Assembly: GCA_022839105.1 (NCBI GenBank)
Contig: JALHDH010000006.1
Span: 34,361-98,360, forward strand
DNA: 64,000 nucleotides
Direction: 5' to 3'
From: a bacterium
Lineage (GTDB): Bacteria > Vulcanimicrobiota > Xenobia > Xenobiales > Xenobiaceae
The translations under genes and the position numbers were made by a program. Below are positions 15,031 to 22,540 of the stretch, piece after piece; position 1 is the first letter of the stretch; each line of letters opens with the position of its first letter. Below the pieces are notes generated by a model, which made no database searches, was not told where the DNA came from, and saw nothing but the letters and a program-made list of their open reading frames with translations.

Positions 15031-15837
15031 TCAGGAGTCTGCCGGAGTCCGCTCTTCCAGGGTGGTGCGGATCCGCTCGGAGACCTCTTCGATGGTCCCG
15101 GTCCCGTCGATGGCCAGATACTCTCCCTGTTTGCGGAAGTAGTCCATCACCGGCTCGGTTTCCTGGCGGTAGATCTCCATGCGGTTGCGGATCACCTCAG
15201 GGGTGTCGTCGGCGCGCCCCCGCCCTGCCAGGCGACGGGTGACCTCCTCCTCGGGGATCTCCAGGCCCAGGACCAGGACCCCGCCCCAGCCGAGTTCCTG
15301 GCGCATCTCCTCGAACTCCGCGAGCTGCTCGCCCTGCCGTGGGTAGCCGTCCAGGATGAATCCGCGGGCCGCATCCTCGCGTTCCAGGCGGCTCTGGACC
15401 AGGTCGCGGATCAGGGAGGGAGGCGCCAGCTTTCCGCCTCGGGTCTCTTCTTCCAGGCGCTGACCCAGCTCGGAGCCCGAAGCGACCTCCTGGCGGATCA
15501 GGTCGCCCACCGAGATATGGGGGATCCCCTTCTCCTGGCCGAGGAGTTGTCCCTGGGTGGACTTTCCGCTGCCCGGAGGGCCCAGCAGGACGAAGCGGAG
15601 TGCCGCTCCGACCGGTCCGGGAACGGCTCCCGCCGCGGCATCGGAGGCAAGCAGGGAGGCCGTGGGCATGCCCGGCAGGGTTCCCTGGACGTAGCGCGGG
15701 GGCGCGGCGGCCTGAGGAGTCGCCTCGAACCGGTCCGTCACGCGGGTTCCCTGGCTGGTCATCGGAGCGACGGCTCGCCAGGGGCCGCTCTGCAGGATCG
15801 AAGAAAGGGTCGGCCTGGAAGTGCTGATCGGATTCAT
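15031..15837 (-). CDS. adk: Adenylate kinase with an 80-residue N-terminal extension
   Basis: The adenylate kinase core spans residues about 80-268: P-loop GPPGSGKST (86-94), SVGDLIRQEV, LDGYPRQ (NMP-binding and Walker B region) and LAGRGRADDTPE. The LID is the short, zinc-free type, and the core (about 189 residues) is a normal length for it. It converts 2 ADP to ATP and AMP. What is unusual is residues 1-79, rich in Ser, Pro and Ala with the motif TDRFE at 34-38; the propeller protein at 1048-2457 has SDRFE at a similar place. No start codon lies at the core boundary (CTC codes for Leu80), and internal ATGs lack a Shine-Dalgarno. The promoter with GTTCAC repeats would start the RNA about three bases before ATG 15837, so the message is almost leaderless. 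Confidence 0.88.
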   Translation of the reverse strand: MNPISTSRPTLSSILQSGPWRAVAPMTSQGTRVTDRFEATPQAAAPPRYVQGTLPGMPTASLLASDAAAGAVPGPVGAALRFVLLGPPGSGKSTQGQLLGQEKGIPHISVGDLIRQEVASGSELGQRLEEETRGGKLAPPSLIRDLVQSRLEREDAARGFILDGYPRQGEQLAEFEEMRQELGWGGVLVLGLEIPEEEVTRRLAGRGRADDTPEVIRNRMEIYRQETEPVMDYFRKQGEYLAIDGTGTIEEVSERIRTTLEERTPADS

Positions 15838-15846
15838 GGTGCCTTG

Positions 15847-15891
15847 AGTATAGGCGGGGTCCGGGCCGGGATCGATGAACTGAAGGTGAAC
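15847..15891 (-). promoter_or_regulatory. Direct-repeat promoter of adk
   Basis: On the minus strand GTTCAC (15891-15886) and GTTCAT (15880-15875) are spaced 11 bp. After 22 bp comes TATACT (15852-15847). Repeat spacing and distance to the -10 are identical to the promoter at 3152-3196, suggesting one PhoP/PhoB-type activator controls both. It is back to back with the plus-strand promoter at 15903-15931. Confidence 0.5.
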
Positions 15892-15902
15892 AAAGTCCCT
15901 GG

Positions 15903-15931
15903 TTGAAGACGGGGGGGGGTTCTGCTATGTT
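15903..15931 (+). promoter_or_regulatory. Sigma70-like promoter of the glycan operon
   Basis: TTGAAG (15903-15908), a 17-bp spacer and TATGTT (15926-15931). Transcription would begin near 15938 and run into the eight-gene operon starting at 16115. The G-rich spacer (nine G in a row) is unusual. Confidence 0.6.
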
Positions 15932-16114
15932 CCTACCCGGGTCTGGCCCTTCCCACCCGGTCCCCGGTGTGCGAGATGCCCGGCACAGGCCCCCAAGGTT
16001 TCTGGGAACGCAGAGGGGTTGGTCCGGGAATCCGGGCTGCCCGGACGGCGGGCCCCTGCGAGGTTGCTCTTGCCCTTCTCGAACTCCACTTCTGGCAGGG
16101 GGTGCGCCCGATTC

Positions 16115-17230
16115 GTGCCCTCCGGCGGCCTGCTTCCGCTCGGAAGAGGCCTGGCGGTCTGGCTGGCCGTCTTGCTCGTCGTGCTCTGGGCCCCCTCGGC
16201 CTGGGGGCAGGAACCGCCTGCCGGCATGGAACCCGGGGTCCGAGGGGGCGCGACCATGCCGGGCGGGGGGATCGAGCCTTTCGGTGGAGGGGGCGGACCC
16301 GGCCCCGGCTCCGAACAGTTGATTCCCGCCCGGGGCTCCGAGTCTTCCGGGACCGGGACCGGGACCGTGGCCTTCTTCCTGGTGGTGGTCCTGTGCCTTT
16401 TCGGTTTCCACCTCTTCACCAGTCACGGCCTGAACTCCAGGATCGATCGCCTGGAGAGGATGGCGCGCAAGGCGTCCGGGAGCCGGGAGGGCGACGAACT
16501 GGTCCCCTTCTCCTGGGATGCGGTCCTGCGCAACCTGGAGGGGGGAGCCCCCTTCCTGCCGGGGGTGACCCTCCCCCGGCCGGGCGTGGTGCTGGTCGGG
16601 GTCTCCCAACCCGAGTTGATCCCCATCCTCCTGGCCAATCTCTCGCACTGCGTCCTGCAGGATCCCGAGCTGGCCGTCCTGGCCGTGACTCGGAGCCTGG
16701 GTGCCGACGAACTGGGAAGACGCCTGCTCTCCCTGGAGACGGGGCGGGACTGGAGGACCCTGGGCCCGGAGGCCCGGCGCTCCCTGCTCCAGGGAACAGC
16801 CCGCGGCCTGCAGCGTTATGAACGCTCGCTCTTCTGCATGACCGATCTGGCCGTGTCCCCACGACAGCTCTTCGAGGCCTGCCAGGACCTGCGCAAGGAG
16901 GCGGAAATGGGGGCCGTCCTCCTGGACGACCCGGGGGTGCTGGTGGGCGAACCCGATCTGCCGGAAATCGGGATCCTGGACCATCTCCGGCTCCTGGCCG
17001 CACGCTGTCACGTGCCGGTTTATCTGGTCGTCCCGCTCGACTCGCCGGCCTGGCAGGCACGTGAGGAATTCGACTCGTACGTGGCGATTGCCGAGATACC
17101 GCCCGTCGTGGAAGGGCGTCTTGGCCTGCGCTTCCATCGTTTCCCGGGCAGCGCCCCGGAACTGGAGCTCCGCCTGGACCCGGCCTCCGGACGGCTGGAA
17201 CCGGCCCGGTCGGTCGGGGACGGCGCCTGA
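16115..17230 (+). CDS. Membrane-anchored, degenerate DnaB/RecA-like protein (paralog 1)
   Basis: This 371-residue protein has a signal-like segment (AVWLAVLLVVLWAPSAWG, about 14-31), a Gly/Pro-rich stretch, and a transmembrane helix (about 88-107, VAFFLVVVLCLFGFHLF). Residues about 135-345 follow the DnaB helicase C-terminal domain: PGVVLVGVSQPEL stands where DnaB has its Walker A strand and loop, SLGADELGRRLLSLE matches the SLEMS-x-x-QL-x-x-RLL helix, AVLLDDPGVL the Walker B strand and LRLLAARCHVPVYLVV the KALAKELNVPVVAL segment. The Walker A Gly-Lys-Thr is absent, so ATP binding is unlikely. GTG 16115 is chosen because the signal segment follows it; its Shine-Dalgarno (AGGGGG) is 12 bases away. 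It is the first gene of the operon and has a paralog two genes downstream. Confidence 0.7.
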   Translation: MPSGGLLPLGRGLAVWLAVLLVVLWAPSAWGQEPPAGMEPGVRGGATMPGGGIEPFGGGGGPGPGSEQLIPARGSESSGTGTGTVAFFLVVVLCLFGFHLFTSHGLNSRIDRLERMARKASGSREGDELVPFSWDAVLRNLEGGAPFLPGVTLPRPGVVLVGVSQPELIPILLANLSHCVLQDPELAVLAVTRSLGADELGRRLLSLETGRDWRTLGPEARRSLLQGTARGLQRYERSLFCMTDLAVSPRQLFEACQDLRKEAEMGAVLLDDPGVLVGEPDLPEIGILDHLRLLAARCHVPVYLVVPLDSPAWQAREEFDSYVAIAEIPPVVEGRLGLRFHRFPGSAPELELRLDPASGRLEPARSVGDGA

Positions 17231-17231
17231 A

Positions 17232-18257
17232 GTGCTCCGCCGAGTGCGTGCCTTTCTGACCCCTCGGCCCGTTCTGCGGGCCCTGCTGGTGGCGCTGGTG
17301 CCCCTGGTGGTCTTCTCCATCCTCATGGAACACCGGATCTCCACCTGGGTGGCCGGCACGGCCCGGGTCCGGAGCAGTGAGTGGACCGAGTTCCGTCCGC
17401 ACCCGACGATGTTCTGGCGACTGCGCCCCAACCTGGATGTCGAACTGGCCATGCGGGGCGAGCGCTTTCGGGTCTCCACCAACTCTCAGGGGATCCGCAG
17501 CCCCGAGATCCCCTTCCGGAAGGGAGCGCGGACCTGGAGGGCCTGGTCCCTGGGAGACTCGATCACCTACGGATACGGGGTGGATGACGACAAGACCTAC
17601 CAGAGCCGTCTTCAGGACAAGCTCCAGAGGCTTCACCCGGATCGGGAGATCCAGATCCTCAACGGAGGATGCCCGGGGTGGACCTCGTTCCAGGCCCGCG
17701 AGTTGACCCGTGCGGTCGGCCTGAAGTACCAGCCGGATCTCTATATCCTGGGCTGCGTCTATGCAGACCCTGCCTACGAGGACAAGTCCGATTCCGCTCG
17801 GGTGGACGCCAACCCCCTGGTGCGCTGGTTCCGCCTGGCCCTCTTCCGCAGCGAGTTCTACATGTTCTTGCGCCAGAGGGTGGTGCGGCGCAGCAACCCC
17901 GAGGGGCTCCCGCCGGCGGATTATTCCCTGGCCACGCCCCGGGTGCCCCCCGAGGAGTATCGCGAGATCCTCAACTGGTTCGTCGGTCAGGCCCGGGCCA
18001 GCGGAGGGCATGTGGTCTTCCTGAACCTGGGCAAGCGGGACCCGGATCCTCATCCGGGCTATGATCAGTTGCGCAGGATCGCCCAGGAGGTCGCCCGGAC
18101 GACGGGGAACGCGTGGGTGGACGTGGACGCCATGTTCAAGGAACGCCCGGATCGCGCCAGCCTCTTTTCCGACCGGATCCACCCCAACGCCAAGGGATTC
18201 GAGTTGATGGCCGAGGCCCTGGCCCAGGCCATCGAGGAGAAGGGGTGGATCCCGTGA
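17232..18257 (+). CDS. Membrane-anchored SGNH/GDSL hydrolase
   Basis: This 341-residue protein has an N-terminal membrane anchor (about 11-30) and an SGNH domain. Block I is LGDSITYG (nucleophile Ser), block II Gly is in NGGCPGWTS, and block V is DRIHPNAKG with the Asp and His of the catalytic dyad. The block III Asn is not obvious in GCVYADP. Enzymes of this family in polysaccharide operons add or remove acetyl groups on extracytoplasmic glycans. It begins one base after the preceding stop (GTG 17232) and overlaps the next gene as GTGA, so it is co-translated with the two DnaB-like paralogs that flank it. Confidence 0.85.
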   Translation: MLRRVRAFLTPRPVLRALLVALVPLVVFSILMEHRISTWVAGTARVRSSEWTEFRPHPTMFWRLRPNLDVELAMRGERFRVSTNSQGIRSPEIPFRKGARTWRAWSLGDSITYGYGVDDDKTYQSRLQDKLQRLHPDREIQILNGGCPGWTSFQARELTRAVGLKYQPDLYILGCVYADPAYEDKSDSARVDANPLVRWFRLALFRSEFYMFLRQRVVRRSNPEGLPPADYSLATPRVPPEEYREILNWFVGQARASGGHVVFLNLGKRDPDPHPGYDQLRRIAQEVARTTGNAWVDVDAMFKERPDRASLFSDRIHPNAKGFELMAEALAQAIEEKGWIP

Positions 18258-19525
18258 GGCTGCGAATCCTGCTGATGGCGCTCTGCAGTCTCCTGGCCCT
18301 GGCCAACCCCGTCTGGGCCCAGCAGCCAGGGCATCAGGCTTCGACCCGTCAGCCGCACATGTTCTATGAGCCCCAGGCCAAGTACCCTCCCCTGGGCGCC
18401 ATGCAGGCCTTCCGAGAGGGGCTGCCCATGGCCATCGGGTCCGCCCTGGTCTCCCTGGTCCTGGCCATGTGGTTGACCCGCCCCCTGCCGGAGGTCGAGA
18501 GGGCCCTCTACGAGCGTCAGGCCAGGAACAGCCAGCCCGAACCCCCGAAGATTCCACCTCCCCCAGGGCCCCCGGAACAGGATGCGGTGGACCTCGCAGA
18601 GCCCCTCGGGGAGGCTGCGACGCCTGAAGCAGAGGCGGAGCCGGTGTCCGGGCCCGGATCCGAAAGCCCGCTTCTGAAGGAGGTTCCTGGGCCCGCGGAC
18701 CTGCCGGTTCTCGATTCTCCGGAAACCCTTCCGTCCGTTCTCAGGCCGGCAGCGCTCGAGCCGTCGCCCCCGAGGCCGGAGGCGCTCCGTCCCGTGGAGC
18801 GCCCTCCCCAGGCCCGCCCCCTCGTCCCGGCCCCTCCCGCAGGGACTTTCGGTTCCACTCGCGGGATCCGTCCCCCCTTGGAGACCCCCCTGGTGCCGTT
18901 CGCCTGGGAACAGGTCGCCCCCGAGAACATGCTGCCCTTCCGTGAGGGGGAGTTCTGCAACCCCGGCCTGGTAGTCTACCTGGTGGAGCCGGAGCGGGTG
19001 GCGGGGCTCCTGGCAGCCCTGGCCGTGGAACTCCTGCTGGAGTCGCCCGGCAGCCTGGTCCTGGCGACGGTCTCGGCCGGTCCCCTGGAGGTGGTCCAGT
19101 TCCTTCTGGAGGCCGGTCCTGCCACCCCCCCAGCGGAACTCCTGGCCCGCCTGCGTCGGGAGGGCCGGGCCATGGAGAGGATCGTCCGCCGCGTCTGGAC
19201 ACCTCCCCCGGGAGGAATGCCCCTGGAGGACCTGTTGCGCCGGGCACGCGAACTCCGCGAGGGGCGCGGCGGTCTGGCCGGAGTCGTCCTCGAACCGCTC
19301 ACCCGTCTGGAGTTGGGGGGAGGGGAGTTCTCCGCCTGGTTGGAGTGCCTGCACCAGGGGGCGGCCCTGGCCGGACTCCCACTCTTCATGGTCGCTTCGC
19401 GCCGGGGCTTCCCGATCGAGTCCTGCCCGGGGCGGATCCTGACCCTGGGCAAGGCCGAGGTCTCCCGGATCACGGAATCCCGAGGTCCAGGGAAGGATTC
19501 TCCCGGACCTTCGCTGGCCTCATGA
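18254..19525 (+). CDS. Membrane-anchored, degenerate DnaB/RecA-like protein (paralog 2)
   Basis: This 423-residue protein has a signal peptide (LLMALCSLLALANPVWAQ), a transmembrane segment at about 56-75, then a Pro/Glu-rich linker of about 140 residues. From about 215 it matches its paralog at 16115: LVPFAWEQV against LVPFSWDAV, then NPGLVVYLVEPERVAGLLAALAV against RPGVVLVGVSQPELIPILLANLS, LVLATVSAGPLEVVQFLLE, VVLEPLTRLELG at the Walker B position and GAALAGLPLFMVAS. The Walker A Gly-Lys-Thr is missing here as well. The GTG start overlaps the SGNH gene stop (GTGA). Role unknown; the two paralogs may form a hetero-oligomer on the membrane that scaffolds glycan enzymes. Confidence 0.7.
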   Translation: MRLRILLMALCSLLALANPVWAQQPGHQASTRQPHMFYEPQAKYPPLGAMQAFREGLPMAIGSALVSLVLAMWLTRPLPEVERALYERQARNSQPEPPKIPPPPGPPEQDAVDLAEPLGEAATPEAEAEPVSGPGSESPLLKEVPGPADLPVLDSPETLPSVLRPAALEPSPPRPEALRPVERPPQARPLVPAPPAGTFGSTRGIRPPLETPLVPFAWEQVAPENMLPFREGEFCNPGLVVYLVEPERVAGLLAALAVELLLESPGSLVLATVSAGPLEVVQFLLEAGPATPPAELLARLRREGRAMERIVRRVWTPPPGGMPLEDLLRRARELREGRGGLAGVVLEPLTRLELGGGEFSAWLECLHQGAALAGLPLFMVASRRGFPIESCPGRILTLGKAEVSRITESRGPGKDSPGPSLAS

Positions 19526-20580
19526 GGTTTCTCTCCCGGACCGGCTGGCTGGCGGCCCTCTTCGCCGTCCAGGTCACGATGCTGGCAGCCCTGCTGGCCT
19601 GGTCGGCCAGCGTTCGCGGCGAGATCCGGATGGAACTGGAGGCTCGCCTGCCCGAGCCCGATCCCGGGATCCACCTGCCGGCCGGGGACTCCCTGGAGAC
19701 CGCGAGCATCCTGGGCGGCTCAGAGTTTTTGGGGATCGAGCTGCCCACCCCGTTCCGCCGCCATCTGTCCTACCTGAACGGGCAGATGTTCTGGTTCCTT
19801 CTGAAGAGGGAGCCCTCCGCGGGAGCTCCCCTGCTGGGCCTGATCCAGAAGAGCCCAACCGAGCTGGAGGATTCCGGACGCCTCCAGGAGGGACTCCGAG
19901 ACGGCGTCCTGAGTTTTCTCTATGATGTGGGCGGGCATCGGGATCTGGCCCGCCAGAACTGGTCGGCCACCGTGGTCCGCGAACTCCAGGCGCTGCCCCT
20001 GCTGCCCTGGAACAAGAAGCTGGATTTCGTGGTCCTGTCCAGTCTGGCTGATACGAGCGTCGGCGGGCTGGGTTTCATCGCCGACCTCAATCCGGAGATC
20101 CTGTTGATCATGCCGGACCACGACCCGGCCCGCCTGGAGGAGCTTCGCCTGTTCCGCCGCCGCCCCAATGCGGTGATCCTGCCCGTCGGGACCCATCCTC
20201 TGCTCCCCGGCCTGTGGGCCCAGGTGCTCGAGGCTCCCGCGGGTTCGGGACACCCGGCGGAACTCAACCTCCTGGTGGAAGGCAGGGATGGGCGACTGGC
20301 GCTCTTCTCGGGGAGTTCCCTGAATCGGCCGATCGACTCCCTGCGTCAGGCGCGGCGGAGCACAGGGCGGGAAATCCTCCGCTACGTCGGGTCGACGGGC
20401 TACACGGTCGGCACGCAGACCTCCGCACTCCAGGACGAAGTCCGGGTTCTGCGTCAGGAGTTCCCCGAGTTGGTCCTGATCCCCAACGGGGATACCAGCC
20501 TGGTGGCCCACGGTCTCCTGGAAGCCCTCCTGGGGGCGCACTATCGGCCAGGCAGTCTGGGGACGCGGGTGGAGTTGTGA
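19522..20580 (+). CDS. Membrane-anchored metallo-beta-lactamase-like protein without metal ligands
   Basis: This 352-residue protein has one N-terminal membrane helix (about 8-27). The rest follows the MBL-fold subfamily of dihydropterin/RFA-P synthase-like proteins: LDFVVLSSLADTSVGGL stands where VVLSHGHYDHTGGL is expected, LALFSGSSLNRPID where the Gly-Cys-Ser-His motif is expected, ILRYVGSTGY where a GGFHL-type His strand is expected, and LIPNGDTS where P-x-HCTG is expected, followed by the closing GSLGTRVEL. All expected His ligands are replaced, so it is probably catalytically dead. The ATG overlaps the previous stop (ATGA). It may be a structural or ligand-binding subunit of the same membrane assembly as the degenerate DnaB-like pair. 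Confidence 0.65.
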   Translation: MRFLSRTGWLAALFAVQVTMLAALLAWSASVRGEIRMELEARLPEPDPGIHLPAGDSLETASILGGSEFLGIELPTPFRRHLSYLNGQMFWFLLKREPSAGAPLLGLIQKSPTELEDSGRLQEGLRDGVLSFLYDVGGHRDLARQNWSATVVRELQALPLLPWNKKLDFVVLSSLADTSVGGLGFIADLNPEILLIMPDHDPARLEELRLFRRRPNAVILPVGTHPLLPGLWAQVLEAPAGSGHPAELNLLVEGRDGRLALFSGSSLNRPIDSLRQARRSTGREILRYVGSTGYTVGTQTSALQDEVRVLRQEFPELVLIPNGDTSLVAHGLLEALLGAHYRPGSLGTRVEL

Positions 20581-22508
20581 ATCTCAAGCGCCGTCTTTCT
20601 TTGTCGGAATGGCTGGGCTGGGGGGGGCTCTGCGTGCTGCTGGCCTTGTGGCAGACCTCCGCCTGGCAGGGACGCTGGACCACCCACTACCTGGGCGCCG
20701 GCGAACTGGAGGGCTGGCTCTGGCGCTACTGGTGGCTCAAGATGCTCATGACCGAGGCCTGGACCACGCCCGGTGTCGGTCTGGACCTGGCGATCTGGGT
20801 CTCCCTGGTGGCGGGAGCCTACCCGGAGACGGGCAACGTCCTGGACCTGCAGGTCCTCTCCTGGCCCCTGGAAGCCCTGTTCGGAGCCCCTCTCTATCAC
20901 AACGTCAAGTGCGCCCTGGTCCTGGCCCTCAACGGCATGGCCGGCTACCTCCTGGGGCGGGAGGTCCTCAAGTCCCGGAGCGCTGCGGCGGTCTGCGGTC
21001 TGGTCCTGCTCTTGAGCCCCTACGCGCTGCACGAGATCGCCAACGGCAGGGTTCGCCAGGCCATCCTGTTTCCGCTGGCCCTGTATGCGCTGCACCTGAT
21101 CCGGCTTTGGCGCTCGCCCGATGCGGTCCAGGCCGTCTACACCGGGATCTGGGCGGGACTGTGCTCGGCGGTCTACCTCTATTACGGGATGGGGGTGGCC
21201 TTGTTCACGGCCCTCTTCCTGGTCCTGGCCATTCCCTTGGGGGCGGGAGCGCGATTCCGGTTCCCTCACCTGGGCGCCGGAGTCCTGACCCTCCTGGTCG
21301 CGCTGCTGACGGCCCTGCCCTTTGCCTGGGCCTACGTGGACCACTTCTTCAGCGGGCACGGTCTCTTTGAACTCTCCTGGAAGCGCGATTTTCCGCCCTT
21401 GAGCCAGTTGACCTCGCCCGATGTCAACGTGCTCCTCAAGCAGAACGACCAGTTGCTCAACTCCCTGCAGCGCTTCCGCAATGACTCGCTGCCCTGGCAG
21501 TATCCCTTCATGCCGCGCTTCTACCGGGGAATGCCCTGGGTCTTCTCGGTCCTGGCGCTGCTGGCCATCCCCCTGTGCTGGCGGACTGGTCCGCGTTCGG
21601 AGGAGGAGACCTCGTTGCCCCGTGCCCGGGACCTGGTTCCCTGGCTGGGGGGGGCGCTCTTCTTCTACATGCTGACCCTGGGCCCGTATCTCATCAGCGG
21701 CGCGGAAGGTCGCTACGTCGCCTTCGAATCGGGAGGCGTGGCCACGCCCTACGTCTGGTTCTTCAAGAATCTTCCCGCCTTCTCTCGTCTCTTCTCGCCG
21801 ATCCGGATGTCCGGGATGATGGTGGTCTGCGTCGGGGTCCTGGCAGGTGCCGCCTTCCAGGCGCTCGCCACCCGCCTGTCCATGCCTCGAGCCGTGCGCC
21901 TGGCTTCGCTGTTGCTGGTGGGCTTGCTGGTGGTCCACGGGATGAAGCTCTCCCGAGCCATCCCTCTGACAGAGACCGAGATCCTGATCCCGGAGTTCTA
22001 TCATCGCCTGGCCGAAGAACCCTTCTGCGCCGTGGCCGAACTGCCGTTCCGAACCGGAGACTATATCCAGAACTACCAGACGGTGCATGAGAAGAGGCTT
22101 CTGGGAGGCTGGTCCGGGGTGACCACGCCTCCGGGCTTTCCCGAGGGGAAGCTCACCCGGCTGGCCGAGGTCTTCACCGGTCTTCTCGAGAACACGTTCT
22201 TCCGCTACCTGGAAAGCCTCAACGCCCATCCCGAGAGCCCATCCGAGTTCACCGAACGGGATTTCCGCTGGATCGTCCAGAGGTACGGGCTGCGGATGGT
22301 GATCGTCCACGAGCGGGGCTACTATCGGGACAGCCCCTTCGGCGGTCGGGAGCAATACGAACTGGTCCTGGCTGAGCTCCAGAAACACTTCGGCCCCCCC
22401 GCCGAGATCCACACCGAGCTGGCCTTCGAACGCCTGGGTCCGAACCATTCCCCCTGGGATCTTGGCCCCTTCGAATATGAGATGGCCGTCTTCCGGGTCC
22501 GGCCCTGA
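20577..22508 (+). CDS. GT-C/YfhO-like polytopic membrane protein
   Basis: This 643-residue protein has about 11-13 hydrophobic segments over residues 10-470 and a soluble C-terminal part of about 160 residues (from PEFYHRLAEEPFCAVAELP). The fold pattern resembles GT-C glycosyltransferases/YfhO-like proteins, which use polyprenyl-phosphate sugars at the outer face of the membrane. The first loop has GELEGWLWRYWWLK; the protein at 24535 has the related RDLGLWVWRDWWFR at the same place, so the two are paralogs. GTG 20577 overlaps the preceding stop (GTGA). No DxD motif can be assigned with confidence. Confidence 0.7.
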   Translation: MNLKRRLSLSEWLGWGGLCVLLALWQTSAWQGRWTTHYLGAGELEGWLWRYWWLKMLMTEAWTTPGVGLDLAIWVSLVAGAYPETGNVLDLQVLSWPLEALFGAPLYHNVKCALVLALNGMAGYLLGREVLKSRSAAAVCGLVLLLSPYALHEIANGRVRQAILFPLALYALHLIRLWRSPDAVQAVYTGIWAGLCSAVYLYYGMGVALFTALFLVLAIPLGAGARFRFPHLGAGVLTLLVALLTALPFAWAYVDHFFSGHGLFELSWKRDFPPLSQLTSPDVNVLLKQNDQLLNSLQRFRNDSLPWQYPFMPRFYRGMPWVFSVLALLAIPLCWRTGPRSEEETSLPRARDLVPWLGGALFFYMLTLGPYLISGAEGRYVAFESGGVATPYVWFFKNLPAFSRLFSPIRMSGMMVVCVGVLAGAAFQALATRLSMPRAVRLASLLLVGLLVVHGMKLSRAIPLTETEILIPEFYHRLAEEPFCAVAELPFRTGDYIQNYQTVHEKRLLGGWSGVTTPPGFPEGKLTRLAEVFTGLLENTFFRYLESLNAHPESPSEFTERDFRWIVQRYGLRMVIVHERGYYRDSPFGGREQYELVLAELQKHFGPPAEIHTELAFERLGPNHSPWDLGPFEYEMAVFRVRP

Positions 22509-22540
22509 CCTGGCTTCCAAGGTGGGGAACTCTTGAGAGG

